From Thinopyrum elongatum (lineage: Eukaryota > Streptophyta > Magnoliopsida > Poales > Poaceae), in contig CM022298.1 of NCBI GenBank assembly GCA_011799875.1, forward strand, positions 50,664,749 through 50,728,748: a stretch of 64,000 nt of DNA. The letters are read 5' to 3'. Position 1 is the first letter of the stretch; the number at the start of each line of letters is the position of its first letter. Below, one piece after another: positions 1-13,129 of the stretch. Below the pieces are notes generated by a model. That model made no database searches, was not told where the DNA came from, and was given only the letters and a program-made list of their open reading frames with translations. The translations under genes and the position numbers were made by a program.

Positions 1-428
1 AGACGAACCGACTGATTTACTGTTGAGCCGCTGCTGCTGCTAGTGGTGGCAGAGGCAGTGGTGATGGTGCTTGCGGATGAAGAAGATGAGCCAGCTGCAG
101 CTGAAGCAACTGAGTTAATCATGGCCCTGTCTTCAGCTTGTGCTTGCAGAACTCGATAGTCAAACAAATCGAGAACATCCTCATCTTGACAGGCAGCATC
201 TTTGATTCTCCTTAGCCAACTTCCCATGGCTGTGTTCTTTGCCTGCACTCTCTCGGTTATGTGTATCACTGTTTGGATCGATGATAGATTCTTCTCTAGG
301 ATTCTCAGTTTCTCCTTTGTATCTTTCCTTTGGTATTCATACTGGTCCCCAGCATAGGAGCACACCTTCTCAACTAGCTTGGTGATGAAGGCTGAGGCCA
401 CCCATCCTCCTATTGCTGAAGCAGCCAT
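1..428 (-). CDS. NLR disease-resistance protein, N-terminal coiled-coil part (partial)
   Basis: The frame is open from an ATG at 428 to the window edge (142 codons), with an in-frame TGA three codons upstream, which fixes the start. The translation begins MAASAIGGWVASAFITKLVE and has the helical, charged pattern of the Rx N-terminal coiled-coil domain of CC-NBS-LRR immune receptors. The segment DEDVLDLFDY (about residues 83-92) matches the EDVID-type motif of that domain. It is followed by an unusual linker rich in Ser, Thr and Ala (about residues 108-136). In the family the coiled coil signals cell death or binds partner proteins, and the NB-ARC and LRR follow. Those would lie to the left of the window, so an intact receptor cannot be confirmed. 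Family assignment is confident; race specificity is unknown. Confidence 0.85.
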   Translation of the reverse strand, partial: MAASAIGGWVASAFITKLVEKVCSYAGDQYEYQRKDTKEKLRILEKNLSSIQTVIHITERVQAKNTAMGSWLRRIKDAACQDEDVLDLFDYRVLQAQAEDRAMINSVASAAAGSSSSSASTITTASATTSSSSGSTVNQSVR

Positions 429-2060
429 TGCAGCTCAGATGCTGCAACTCGAAGGAGTTGTCAAATGCTGGTTTCAAGTGGCCGCATAAAGGAAAATGGA
501 TGTTGATTTGAAGAGAGTTGGTATCTGGATGCAGTCAAGAGAGAATCATGAGTATAAAACTAATTATGTCCTTAGAAACTTCCCCGACTTGCATCGTGTT
601 GTTTTGCTTACGCCCATATTCTAGTGAAGGTTAGTAAACGTCGCTTTCAACTTTGTTTTTGCCATTTTCCTTTGTCAGTTTGTGGACCATAATTTACCTG
701 AAGGTGTTTCTAAGTAAAAGACTAATATTATCATGATATAATGTCCTTTTGTTTGTTGGACAACACGAAGACTGAAACTGGAACCTTTGGCACTTACCTT
801 CGGAAAGGATCGTGAATCTCATTTCAGCACCTTGTTGCAGGTAACAGTATATAGCCTCTGCTAATAGTTCTACCCGATTCAGTCCCTAGTTAGTTAGTAA
901 ACATTGATCCCTTTGGGTGTCCGTGCTATATCATGATTTGTAGTCCTGTGGATTGTAAATTCTTAAGCAATGCATTAGTATCTCTTTTTTAATTCCGAAG
1001 TGATCATTGTTCTTGTTCCCAACTTCCCATGTGGCTTGGCTATGTGCTAACTTATGCAGCATCTGACCTGTGCACATATGTTAAATTATTAATTCCTGAA
1101 GGACTTAAACTTGTATACCACTTCTGTACTAGATCTGAGAACCTACAAAATTTGGACAGCATGCTCTAATTGGGCTTGAGACCTCGAGTTGTGGTCCAGA
1201 TACGGATATTTTATCTTAATCTCTGTACAGAAAATTGCGCGGAACTTGCCCAAGGCTAGACAAAAAAAATGATCAGGACCAAGAACGTCCAAGGCTAGAT
1301 TCGTTTACCATCATACACTTTACTGCTTAGATTGTTATTAGCAGAAGCAGAAGCCAAAAGGTGTCTTGTTTCTTGTTGTTTATTGTTGTTCTAGCTGTCG
1401 TTTCACCTACTTGTCCATGCCTATAGAGCTTGGAGCCTGTGCTCCATCAGAATCGCCCCATCCCGGTCAGCTTACATTGCGTATAATACTTCCATTTTTT
1501 CTTGTTGTCAACATGCTTTGGTATCACCAGTTTTTTTTAAGGATTTTTGTAATGAACTTTCAGAAAGTGACAAAATAAACAATTGTAGGTTCTGTGAGCC
1601 TTTATCTAGAGAGCAACAGAAATACGTTGCCAGTCGATGAATTTCAGGTTCCATTTTGGCAGTTATGTGGTATGTGCAGTTTCCCCCTTCCCCCTGGATT
1701 TTGGCCATTGTAGTTATTGATACTCATGTTTTTTTAGGGGGTTATTGATACTCACAGTATCAGGGCTCTGGGCTCGAATTTCCTATCGCTCACCTTAAGC
1801 GAGGGCAAAGGAATCCACGCATGAAGGCCAGGGCTGTTGGGCTTGCTCAATTCTTTTGGAATACATGAGCAATTCTTTTGGAATACATGAACATTTTCAA
1901 ATAGGAATATGGTACCTCTGACACAAAATGTTTTTTGTGTGATTTTATGGAATGTTTTTCATTACTAGCGTGAAGATTTTAGTTAGTACGTATTCATGAA
2001 GAACTCTCACAACTGTATGAACAATATTTAAAGTCAGAATTACGTGGAGTCGCTGAAAAT
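429..2060. other. intergenic, no gene recognised
   Basis: This is the upstream side of the NLR gene. Only short ORFs without recognisable domains occur. No clear TATA box can be placed for the NLR, and a 5'-UTR intron is possible. Confidence 0.5.
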
Positions 2061-2289
2061 AGCTCCACTTGTCAAGCTTGATGTAAAGGGCAAGGCGCCC
2101 CTGTTCGCTGAGCAGGGGATGCGGGAAAGTATCTAGTACTCCCAGGCTTGGGGTACTCCCGGTGCTCCAAATGGCAGAAAAACATTTTTAAAATGTTTAA
2201 AAAATTCTGAAAAAAATGCAGCACATCGACGGAACATCGATGTCTCTTGTCACAAAATTTCAAATCAAAATTCGAAACATTGCTTGAGA

Positions 2290-2380
2290 TACAAAAATGA
2301 CAAATTTTTGTACATAACATAAGTTGGGCTTTAGATTTGGCCCATTATCACATTGATGTCAAATTTGTCATTTTTGTGAC
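2290..2380. repeat. small inverted repeat, MITE-like remnant
   Basis: CAAAAATGACAAATTT near 2293 is matched by its reverse complement near 2360, with about 45 bases between. The surroundings (about 2130-2400) resemble degraded small DNA-transposon sequence. Termini and target duplications were not resolved. Confidence 0.35.
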
Positions 2381-2809
2381 CATGCCGGGCGTGAAGATTT
2401 GCAAGATTGGGAGAGTGAGCAATGGAGTGGCACATGGGCTAGCCCAGCCAGGTAAGCGTGGTGTGTGTGGTGTTTTGCACGGCTCAGTGCCTTCCTGCGT
2501 GTCGGCTCTAGTTGAGCGTGAGTGTATGAACATTGTTACCTAATTTCAATAAAGCTCACTTCTCCACCTCAAAAAAATATTTAAAGTCAGAAGGAATGTT
2601 TTTTCTTGAGTCATCTTTGATTTTTTTTCCTCCGTAATGGGCCTAAATTCTTTTGGGCTTATTGTCTTATCCGTGCACTGGGTGATATGACGAGAGAACA
2701 ATATCTCGGGCGCGACGATGTACGGCTTACTGTGACGCCTAGGCAGGATAGCTTGCGTTCAGTGAGCCAAACTAGGCCGGCCCAGTAACCACATGCCGGG
2801 TCATGCTGA

Positions 2810-4330
2810 CATCATGCGTGACTTTTTGTTTTTGTTTTTCCTTCACATTTGTGTTTAGTTTGTATATATTTATTTATTTATGTACATTTCAAATTATTCT
2901 AAATATATATAAATATTACAAAAACACTTTACATAAAAATTCGAAAAATATTATTACTGTATTTTAAAAAAATATTGTATTTAAAAAATGTTAATCATGT
3001 GTATGAGAAATTTTTGTGATAACAAAAATGTCCGGGAGATTTAATAATACTATATAATATAAAAAATATGTTTCTAGTTCAAACAAATGTTTTGAACATT
3101 AAAGAAATATTATGTCACATTTAAAAAATAATATTTACATGTTTCAGAAATGTAATTGTGCCTTTCAAAAATATAATTGTGCCTTTCAAAAATATAATTT
3201 CACCATTTCAAAAAATATGTTTTAAAATGTTTCAGCATGTATTGAAAAAAATACGGAACACAGATTTGAAAAATATATTCAAAATATGTTTTGGTAAAAA
3301 TATTAAACATGTAACTGAAAAAATTTAACCGGAATAAAAATGTTTTACATGTATACAAAAATATACTACGTGTATGACAAAGTAGACTGTGTCGAAAAAG
3401 AAAAACAAAAAAACAACAATCAAACAAAAAGAAAAATGAAGTAACAGAAAAAATAATGAAAAAAACAGAGAAGAACAAAGAAAAATTATAAGAGAAAAAG
3501 GAAAAACTAATGAAAACGTTGCAAAACCAAAGAAAACTGAACACATAATGAAAAAAAAGAATTCATGTCATATATTGGCAAAAGTTTTTAATACACCAAG
3601 AACAGTCTTTATATACATGTTTAATATTTTGGAAATACATGATTTTTTTTAAATATTTTATTTTCATGTCTACTTTTTCCATAAACATTGTATTTTTTTA
3701 TACAACAGGAACATTTTATATAACAGTTTAACATTTTTCAAATATATGCTTAACATTATTTAAAACTTTAAAAAAATATTTCTAATTTTTCCATACAGAT
3801 TCTAAATTTTTTGTATATGTCAAGATCATTTTTATATACACGTTTCACATTGTCCAGACATGGTTAAAAAATAAAACCAATATTTTTTTATGTCTACTTT
3901 TTTCCATACACACTCTCCCTGTTCAAGAATTCATCCAATTAACCAGTTAACTTGCTGATTAATCCCTTCTTATAGGGTCACCGAGTTGTCGATAAACTGA
4001 TAAATCATTCGATTAATTGATTAACTTACCGATTAGTCTATTAATGTCCTACTTGACAACCAACCTAGCAACTACCAGTTAACGATTTCCTCAATAATGC
4101 ACATTGTACATTTTTTGTATGCATAAAAAACATTTTTTATACACATTTAACATTCTTTAAATGCATGATTAAAAAATTGAAAGCAAACTGAAAACATATA
4201 TTTTTTTTATTTATACTTTTTTCATACGCATTTTATATTTATGTATGATTTCTTTTTTCTAAATTTTGTATATAAAGTGATTTTTATAATCGATATATTC
4301 AGAATATTTCGAATTCAAAATGTGAAGGAA
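2810..4330. repeat. AT-rich degenerate repetitive DNA
   Basis: About 1.5 kb is very AT-rich, built of degenerate iterations of ACATTTTT/AAAAATGT with TATA-rich spacers. The same texture appears at 18.3-18.9 and 19.7-20.3 kb. It looks like internal sequence of non-autonomous transposons. No gene is seen, and the minus-strand Phe-rich ORFs here are compositional. Confidence 0.45.
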
Positions 4331-4518
4331 AGGAAGAACAAAAGTGTTGAAGGCCAGTGTCCGTGCTGGACTGGCTTAATCGGGCGGCTGCCTTCAGCGA
4401 GACGTCCTACTGTCTAGCTTGATGCGAAACGGAGGTGCGCCCTATGACCGTGATATTGAGGCCTCTTCCCGCAAAAAGTATAAAAGAAAATTGGTTTGAG
4501 ACTCACATATGGACATCT

Positions 4519-5031
4519 GTAATTGATATGAGGTCGACGCTCTCGTGTAGGGCCGTACGCCAGGCAGAGGCGGAGGGTGGTGGCCGGGGTGAAAACGTCG
4601 TCTGGCTATGGCCAGACCGATGGCGGCGGCGTCCATGCGTTGTTCCCTTCTTGAAGGCTCCATCACGATGGCCCTGCGTCCTTTGTGTTACTCCGGGTGA
4701 AAACCTCGGTTCGGTGGATCGGGCGGTGGCGGCTCTACGGTGCCGTTTCTTTCTTGAAAGCACCGCTTTGGAGGCCCGGGTTCGTCAAGTTTCGGCCTCG
4801 TCTCCTCATGGTGACTCGCTCACGATGGAGAGCTCCTTAGATCCTTAACTATACTCTAGTTGTCTACTAGTTGTCTGTTTTGGGGCATTTGGAGTAGTGT
4901 TGTTGTTCATCAGCCCCCTTGTATCTGCCTTGAGTGTATGTGTGTGGTGTCGGGTGGTTTACAGTTTGTATGTCGATCGTTGCTTTATATATAAAGCGGG
5001 ACGAAAGTCTTTTTCGGTAATTGATATGAGG
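4519..5031. mobile_element. truncated retroposon/LINE-like insertion with direct repeats
   Basis: A GC-rich stretch with a 3' tail of the form TTTATATATAAAGCGGGACG is bracketed by identical 15-bp direct repeats, GTAATTGATATGAGG, at 4519-4533 and 5017-5031. These look like the target-site duplication of target-primed retrotransposition. The same GATATGAGGCCT sequence recurs near 5073 and, slightly altered, near 4451, so local slippage or nested insertion also happened. No reverse transcriptase remains. Confidence 0.45.
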
Positions 5032-6226
5032 CCTCTTCCCGCAAAAAAAAAAAGAAGGAAAACTAGAAAAAAAATGATATGAGGCCTTAAAATTATTTTT
5101 TCAAAGGACATGGGAGATAGGCTGAGGGGACCTACCTTATACAACAATATACATATGGATGAAGAATTAAAGAAAGGTGATACAGTAAGAAAGCACCGAA
5201 TGGTCGTGCTGGAGAAGAAAACATAGTTGGATGATTATTCTGTCTAGGTGTGTTTGCAGGCTGGCTGGAGCCACTGTTGTTTTCGCACTGATTGTTACCT
5301 AGTAGATTTTCTGCCTCATGAACCAACGGTTACAAACAATGTGGACTGTGCTTGACGTTTCAGTCTGTTCTGACGATGGTTGCCTGGCAAACCGCCGGTT
5401 GCAAATAATTTGTGCTGTTCGTCATTTCAGTCCGTCCTGACGGTTGTGTTGGTGATACCGGTGCTAATTTCACATTGATCAGCAGTTCTCCAGTTTCACT
5501 TTTTTATGCTATGTTGGTAAATTTGTAACAACTTTGTTTGTCGCGGTGGTGGTGAAGAATCTGTCGATTATAGCAGTCGATTCTAGCTTGTAAGCAAATC
5601 TTGGAAGCACCTGTCCAAAATTTGTTACTATTTGTTATACCGTGCGCGTGTTCCTGATTTCGGGCTACTATTTGTTCCTTTTTCCCCCTTAATCTGAGCA
5701 TGCGGGTCCAAGTTTTGGTTTATCCTTCTAGCAGCTCTTTTCTGGCAGTTTTGAACCTCACGTCTTGTTATTTTCTCAACAGATGTCAGCTCGAAAGTTA
5801 TATGCTGATGGCAAGTTACAGAAGGAAGTAGGATCTAATGATTTATGCCAACACAAAAGACATACGCTAAACAACTCAAACTGAACTATCTGTACAATGC
5901 ACAGATCTTGGGACATATACAAACTGTGCAACTCCCATTGATTGTAGCAGCTGCATGCATATGTTTTGCATAATATTATTGTACAACCCTCTCTATATAT
6001 TACATAAGTTGGTATATATTAATCAAACACATACATGGATGGCTAGATATGGACGAGAAAAACTACATGATAGCTACACATTATGCAGTTATTTCTGAAA
6101 CAAAATACAATATCGTCTCATATTATTCGATAAATTATTGAAAAATACTAGATGTATGTGGGATCATAATGTCATATGTTTTTTTCTTGAGGAACCGTTC
6201 ATATCTCATCACAAGAAAAAAATGGT
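5032..6226. other. intergenic / 3' flank of the terpene synthase
   Basis: No gene is recognised. A T-rich tract ending in ACAG precedes a short frame near 5783 (MSARKLYADGKLQKEVGS), which could be a relic exon but shows no domain. The bases just below 6227 are the 3'-UTR side of the minus-strand terpene synthase. Confidence 0.4.
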
Positions 6227-9200
6227 TCATACATAATTCACATAAAGTGAAGTTAAGGTCTCTTTAAGACTAGACGGGAGGGTGTATGCATCTTCATGCT
6301 TGTACATAAAATCCATTGTCCGGGCAAGATTGGTTGCCTTCTCTAGAAGCGCCATTGGAAGTTCTCTGTGGAGGCATTCATGGACTATGTCCATCCACGC
6401 TTCTTCAATTATCACCTTGAGCTTCTCATTGGCTTCTCCTACCGTGATCCCATGTTCTTTTGTACAAGTTTGCACCGTGGATACCACATGTTGTGATATT
6501 TGTTCGCGCTAAAAAAAGAAAAAGAACATCATGATTAATTATATGAGGTTTCATCATTTGCATGCATGGATGTATAGATGTAAATGTTTTTGCATATATG
6601 GATTATGTAACTCTCCCAACTCTATAGTGCCTCTCATGCACGGGCGACCAGAGGGGTGAAAATTGCCACACATGTTGGTTCACCGCCTCCGCGCTCCCCC
6701 ATTGCCGCTACCACTGGCTGTTGCTGCGAATACAACGAGGTAGTTGATCCCCTAGTTATGGATCCTAGACAAAAGCGGCTCGTGTCGTTGCATGGGAGTT
6801 TCTCAACGATGGGAGTTGACTGGTCGCATGGTGGTCATCTGGCATAGGGCCTCGATGGTGCGCCTGCTAAAAAGCCACAATGTCGTCTTGGTTGGGCAGC
6901 TCAACCGCCACTTGTTGTGCAGATCTAACATAGCATCATTGATTTTGAATGTTCCAGAGTGGGATAGTCGTCACCTCTTGACTTGGGATTATGGACGACC
7001 CGGTGTTGGGAAAGGCACACGGTGGGGGTGGTTTCAGCGGTGGCTAGATGCTAGATGGTTGGTGCTTGCTTGTGGACAGTTGCTACAAGTGGTGAGTTGT
7101 CCATGGTGGGCGTTGGCTAGATCTGATCAGGTCTCCTAGGCGATGTGGCAATATAGATGCAGTTCGACGGGTTGAAAGGATGACAAATTCTGGTTGAAAA
7201 CTTCCATTCTATGGGGGTCGGTGCCGGCGAGTCTTTTCTACTCCATGGAGGCATCATCGAGAAATCATTTATTTACCTCCACATGACCATTGATGGTTGG
7301 ATTTGAGGTGGTCGTGATGGTTGTTGCATTTGCAATCCCCCTGCCTAGGGATTTTGCCAATGTAGCAGTTAGATAGGATCTAGACAGAAGTCTTGCCCCC
7401 GCAGGGGCTAGGGCCAATAACAGTGGCATCCATAGACATTGCTTCCCTACTTTTAGGATCAACAAAAGAGCTCCATTCACACCCTACTATTTGAGGCGGT
7501 TGTGTTCGCTAGTAGAATTCTGATTAAAGTTGTCGGTTGGGGCATCATATTGCGGGTTGAAAGTGCATTATATCCCTAATGGTGTTTTGGTGTTGATTAC
7601 AATATGGTTAGTGAGGACTACTGTCAGTTATTTGGTTTATCTCAGTACATTGGCCTCTCGATGGTCGTCTATGCGTGAAGTCCCCCCCCCCCTATTGCAA
7701 AAAGGAAAAAGACACCAGTTTTCCTTTCTTCCCCAAGAGGTATCCTTCTCCCTGCACTTGAGATGAGTTGTTTTATCTCTCTTCCTCCATTTTTGAAAGC
7801 TCAAAAGCTCCATTTAATCCTCATCCCTCCACCCAATCATTCAACTCATTTGATGGAAAATAGAGAGGATCACCCGGTCTACACTTCCACCAAACCGATT
7901 TTCCCTGTTGATTTCATTCAGAATTTGTTACTCTTGAAGCTTGGGCTCCTAGGTGGTTAGAGGTTCGATACCCACGGAAGCTTCCTTGCTTGTGGTGTGC
8001 TCCAGAGACGTTTCTAAAGGTGTGGTGGTCACCTTCAAGACCAACCCTGAGTGATCAGAGGCTCATCCATTGGGGTGACTCGAGGAGAAAATGGTGACCC
8101 GCTTGGTGGAGTTTCGGGGCCTTGGCACTAGCACCGCATGCTCCAATGGAGATTCACACATCCCGAGGGAAGTATGAACTTGGGGATAAAATCTGCGTTC
8201 CCTGACTCGCTTGTGGTTAATCCTTTCATGCACTTTACTTAGCTGTGTATGCCTGTAGGCTTGCTAATGATATTGCTCAGAGCTGGCCAAACAGGTTGGC
8301 ATGGCACGGCTCGGCCAGGCCCAGCCCACCGTAATCGTGCCTGGCACAACACTGCCCGCAGGGGCACGTTTAGTAAACGGGTCGTGTTGTGTCGGCCCAC
8401 GTGCCGCGTCCCCAGGCCCATGCACGACCTGTTTGTTAATCGGGCTAGAACGCTGGCCGTTTAGCACGTTTGGCCCACGTGCAGTTTGGCATATGGGCAG
8501 TTTTTTGGGCCATTTTCAGCCTATTAAGTTGTTTATATAGGCCATATATATTTATATAATTCAGAAATAAATTAAAAAATTAATGGGTCGTGCCGTGCCG
8601 TGTCGGGCTGCATGCCCAGCCTCTATGCTCAGGCACAGCCCCTGGCATGTTGCGTGCCGGGCACGGCTCGTTTAGCCTGGGTCGTGTCGTGCCCGCGTGC
8701 TACCGGGCCGGCCCAGCTAGCACGGCCTGTTTGGCCAGCTTTGATGTTGTTGCCAAGCTTACATTGCTTTGAGCTGGCTTGTCATATAGGTTGTGTTCAT
8801 CTAGTGCATATCTACAGAACGTACTTTATCCGCGTATTCCTAAAATTAGTAATTAAGACTAAATTTGTAGTCTCATATTCACCCCCATCTAGGCGACTGT
8901 ATCAATCCTTTCACAGGTGCTTCTAATGGACGATCATATTGTGTCCTCGTTGTGCTTATTTGTGCTTATTTCGTTGGCTGTCACTATAGGCCTAGTTTAG
9001 TCAGTTACTTCGTGATGTATAGGTTTTTCATAGTTTTCCCTGAGTTAATCGTTTCATGTAACATTTACAACCTAATTTCCCTCATAAACTGGGCAAATCT
9101 TTGTTTTTGTTCATAGTGCATGAATAGCCTTCCCTCCGGCGAGGTTCCGTATGAAAAAGTTTATATTTATACATTAGTTCACAAGTGTTCGATTAAGTGA

Positions 9201-12200
9201 TTACTAGATAACTTTAATTTGGACCGCCGTTGGTATGAAAATACATGTTTACAACATCAAAATTTTAACGTAGAGTTCGTACCTCATGTGACACCATGTC
9301 ATTGCCAATGCGCCCAACAATGCATACAGATCTGATAATTTTTGGATAGGTTAAAGCCCACTCAAGAACCTCTCTTGTAGTCACATTACCCAGCGAAATG
9401 AATACAAAGCTTATTATTTGCATACAAGCACTGCTGCGCACTGAAATTTGCAGATGCTCTTCAACACTAGTTGGTACGTAGAATTCGTCACGCCATTTCA
9501 CCTCAGTGTGATAGCATTTGGCCATGTGGATTACCTAAACAATGTGAAAGTTAAATGTTAAATATGGTATATAAATGGAGAATGTTTTTCTCAAGGTGCC
9601 TTTATAGTTGCAGTCTATTGGGTAATAAAGAAGCATAAACAATTTCCTTTTGAAACATAATCATATTCATTGTGAAATGCAACATCAAGCAAATTTTAGC
9701 ACATAAACCAACTTAAAAGCATGCAATAACATTTGTTGAACTACACTTGCATCAAAGGATAGATATTTAATATGCAACTCATAGATGGATTATGCAATAT
9801 GCTCTGTCTAAGAGAAAAAACTAAATGATGATTTTTCACATTTTCCTCCAAACTTGCTACTTTTGAAAGTTAATTAATGTGCTCATTCCATTTGGAAACC
9901 ACCAACCAATACAATAATGATACCAAATTATTGGAGTGAGAAGCTCGAACAACTTATATTTGGATTTCCTTGTCCCACCTCAACAAGAATCTCATATCTA
10001 ACACATAGTTGCTCTTGTTTATTACTTATATAAACTTGTATATTACTTCATTCACAAAAAAAGTATATTACTTGATACAAAATTCCTGAATACTACTGTA
10101 TTTACTTCTGTGGCATACATCAAGGTTCTTTTTTTTGGCTAATTTGGTACAATCTTGAAAAATGCTTACCAATTCTTTTACCAATTCGGCATTCTTATTT
10201 TTCTGATGCTTTAACTCTTCCTCGATATCATTTGTAGTGTTAAGTATGTTGATGTACAATGCCTTCAAGTTTGCTGGTAAATTCTCTGCAGCTTGTTCAC
10301 CCCACCTGTAGTTTAGGAAAATGTGAGTTTAGTATAAAAAAACTATGTGATGTTAAATTGAATGTTGCATATAAATTCTAATGGCAAATATTTACATGTA
10401 AACAAGGTTATGCAAATTCTATGGTGAAGCTTAATTTATTTGGGACCCAAACGTTTAGATGGATAACTTGCACACCTTGTTATATGTGCAACTTTGGACA
10501 ATATGTTGTTACCTTGATGCACTACATATGAACCAAAAAAATCACATAGAAAAGTTGTATAATTAAATATTGTTGAATTATGATTGTAAATTGAGTTAGA
10601 TGTGAAGTAAAGATCAGGAACTGGGGCGCCAAATGTTTTTGTGGAAAACTCTTGAGTAAAACAAAAAATTATGGCTATATCGCCAGTGTTTGCAAAATTA
10701 TGGGAGTCAAAAATGTGTAGCTAACTCGTCATATGCGGGTTATAAGAAGTATTTATTGGTGGCATGTAATAAACTCGAGTCAAAGACAATTATTAGGGCT
10801 GTGTAGGAGAGTCATTACTGGCTTATAGGACTTCTCTATGGCAGGACGTTGCTTCACATAATTTTGGCAAAAAATTATACTGATCAAGTTCATTCTGAAA
10901 GAGAAATATATGTGTTCTACACGATTATATTTATATATCAAGTTGGTTGAAAACAATTACATGTAGGATGATTTTTGCTAAGGCATTTTACAATCACAAA
11001 TTTTGTACGCAATCATGATGATATCGTTAAAGTGATTATGTACCAAAAATATACTTTAGCGGCCAACTGGATCAATACTTATTAACTTACCAAAGAAACC
11101 TGATTTTATTTGGTAAGGAAATAAGACGTGAGGCAGTTGAGGTGGTTTTAAGAAAAAAACCGATGGGAACATCGGTAAAATTGTAAAAGGAGGTGCGGTG
11201 GGAGAGGCGGCGAAAGAGGTGAACTTAAGATGGAATCTTATGTGTTTTTTATGTATTCTACCACTGTTCAGCCCCGTCATAACCAAAATCTGAGTTTGAT
11301 CCTTGCTCGGAAGGAACGCTATCTATATGCTCAACACGCTCAAGTCAAACATTGTTTTCGGAAAGCTGGGCATAAGGAAAATAGTCTCCTAGCTAAAGTT
11401 GCGTCGTTCTTCTTCAAAACTACAGGGTGTGCGCCATGTCGGCCTCTGTTTGCTGGGAATCAGAATTGTTAAAAACAAAGTGGAGAGATTTCATGTATGA
11501 TAAATATTTTGCATTTCATTATCTTTGTGCAAGGTCGATAAAGACTACCCGGAAAGAAAAAAAGGTGAACATACCTTTCCATGGCTGCGGTGAAGATGTT
11601 GCTTTCTTCTGTAGTGCTATAGTTGTCATAGAAGTCATCAAATAATGACACAAATACAATCAGTTTTGTCAGCATTACACGTGAATAAGAATACTGTGGC
11701 TCATAGACAACTCCAAGCATCCAAAAGTGCATCTCCACCATTCTGTCTCGTGCAAATTCTAGATCCATTTGTGATTTGAAGTCTTTCCACCAACTGTAAT
11801 TTAATAATTAAATATGTATTAGTGCAGGTCAAACTATGTAAATAGTAATTATCATGTTCATTTTTCTATTTATATTTTAGTTAGTCTTCTTACGTAGTAA
11901 GAGCTTTCAACTCCTCACAATAGAGTGTTTGCAAAATGTTGAAATCAAACTTAGCAAACTCCAATATGTCTTCATCTCGCGTTGTCTTCTTCTCATACAC
12001 CGGGATGTAACGTCTAGTTTCCACTCTCTCGACTCTCCTAAAACTGGGTGTCTCCAATGTACACCGGACCTCTTCGGCCAACCGTGGTTCTAGATGTTCT
12101 AGCATGCATTGTAGACGGCTCTTGGCGAAAACAATAGCATCATCCAACACTTCTTCCCCACGATTCCTAAGATATGCCGCGTTGTACAGTGCCAACAATG

Positions 12201-12993
12201 AGTTCACATCATTGCTTGCAAAGTTTCCTCGGTCATCTCTGAACTTCAGAAACACATCTGCAATAAGTAAGTATGGCATATATTATGGCTTATATGTACA
12301 CAATATCTAATACTTGAATTGAAATAATGTAGCCGTACGTATATGCAGGAATTAACCATTGTGATGATAATTATACCAGGAGAGACGTGGTACCCATGTT
12401 TCCTCAACAAGTAGAACCGCGACGCGGTTATGTGGAGGTCGTCACCAAAGCCTTGTTCGTCACCTTGCATGCCACGTAGTAACTCTTGGATCTCTTTGCC
12501 AAAGTGATAGGCCACACCGGTGCGTTGCAACGTGTCGACAAGCTCCAGCTTCATAGGTAGATCAGAAGAAGACCCGGCGGCCAAGACGATCTTTCTCACC
12601 CGCTCCTTCTTGATAACTGCCATGTCCTTCATAGCCGAATACTGCAAGGAAGGAAAACTTATATCATCTTGGAAATTTGTGAGCTAAGAGTGTATGCTCG
12701 GGTTCAACAAGAGCGTTTAAAAAAACTGAAAACATTCATACATGAACACATGGAAAACAATATATGCCATCAAAAATAAGTCGAAGCTACTACATATCTT
12801 GCGCGTGTGCATTCGATAATATGGTGCGGCGACACCAAGTAAGGGAACTTCCTTTATTTGAAAAAAAAATAAAACGTATCCATAACTATACCTGTGATGG
12901 AGTGCATGGGTTGTGGTTGAGGAAGAAGTCGCCCCAGAGGCTGGGGGTGTAAGGCCGGGGCTTGTGCAGGTCAGCAATAACAGGAGCAGCCAT
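6227..12993 (-). CDS. terpene synthase, TPS-a-like (probable sesquiterpene synthase), seven exons
   Basis: Exons (minus): 12993-12892, 12641-12377, 12257-11894, 11793-11575, 10305-10170, 9534-9283, 6508-6227. All introns are GT..AG, phases are consistent, and the 1620 nt encode 539 aa without interruption. Class I terpene synthases ionise a prenyl diphosphate and cyclise the cation. Seen: R-P..W near residues 13-20 ([12 protein letters not shown]), RDR at 259-261, the Mg-binding DDFYD at 296-300 and the NSE/DTE motif NDMVSHERE at 440-448. There is no plastid transit peptide, so a cytosolic sesquiterpene synthase is inferred; the product cannot be predicted. Seven exons is the usual TPS-a/b architecture. 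The start is the ATG at 12993 because a TATA box lies about 130 bases upstream; an in-frame ATG at 13185 lies upstream of that box. Intron 6 (2.8 kb) is swollen by transposon sequence. Confidence 0.93.
6509..8250. repeat. TE-derived GC-rich sequence within terpene synthase intron 6
   Basis: Intronic sequence with short overlapping ORFs on both strands, a C run near 7682, and a style like the GC-rich LINE-like blocks at 4.5 and 31-32.7 kb. No domain is recognised. Probably retroposon-derived filler. Confidence 0.35.
8278..8743. mobile_element. non-autonomous TIR DNA transposon in terpene synthase intron 6
   Basis: A GC-rich 466-bp element ends in inverted repeats: AGCTGGCCAAACAGG near 8281 and its exact complement near 8727-8741. 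The interior repeats GGCACGG/GGCCCA motifs. Flanks GATATTGCT and GATGTTGTT match at 7 of 9 positions, which may be a decayed target duplication of hAT or Mutator type. No coding capacity. It is transcribed only as part of the intron. Confidence 0.6.
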
Positions 12994-13121
12994 ATGATCA
13001 ACTGCTGAGAATGGATTGCGGATGATGGGTGGATCAGTGTGGTGCTCAAGTAAGGCCTGATGCACTGCAAGATCAGTAAGCTTGCTTTGCTTGAAGAAGT
13101 GCGGCGCTACTACCTTGCATG

Positions 13122-13129
13122 TTATATAG
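13122..13129 (-). promoter_or_regulatory. TATA box of the terpene synthase
   Basis: The minus strand reads TCTATATAAC at 13130-13121. This is a canonical plant TATA element about 130 bases above the chosen ATG at 12993. Transcription starting about 30 bases downstream would give a leader of about 100 nt and would exclude the longer in-frame start at 13185. Confidence 0.6.

Noticed and set aside
3200..3546. Phe-rich minus-strand ORFs of 114 and 73 aa
   Set aside because: AT-rich low-complexity DNA with A-runs; no start context or domain.
4435..4848. 137-aa plus ORF
   Set aside because: It crosses the direct-repeat boundary of a retroposon-like insertion at 4519-4533 and has no domain.
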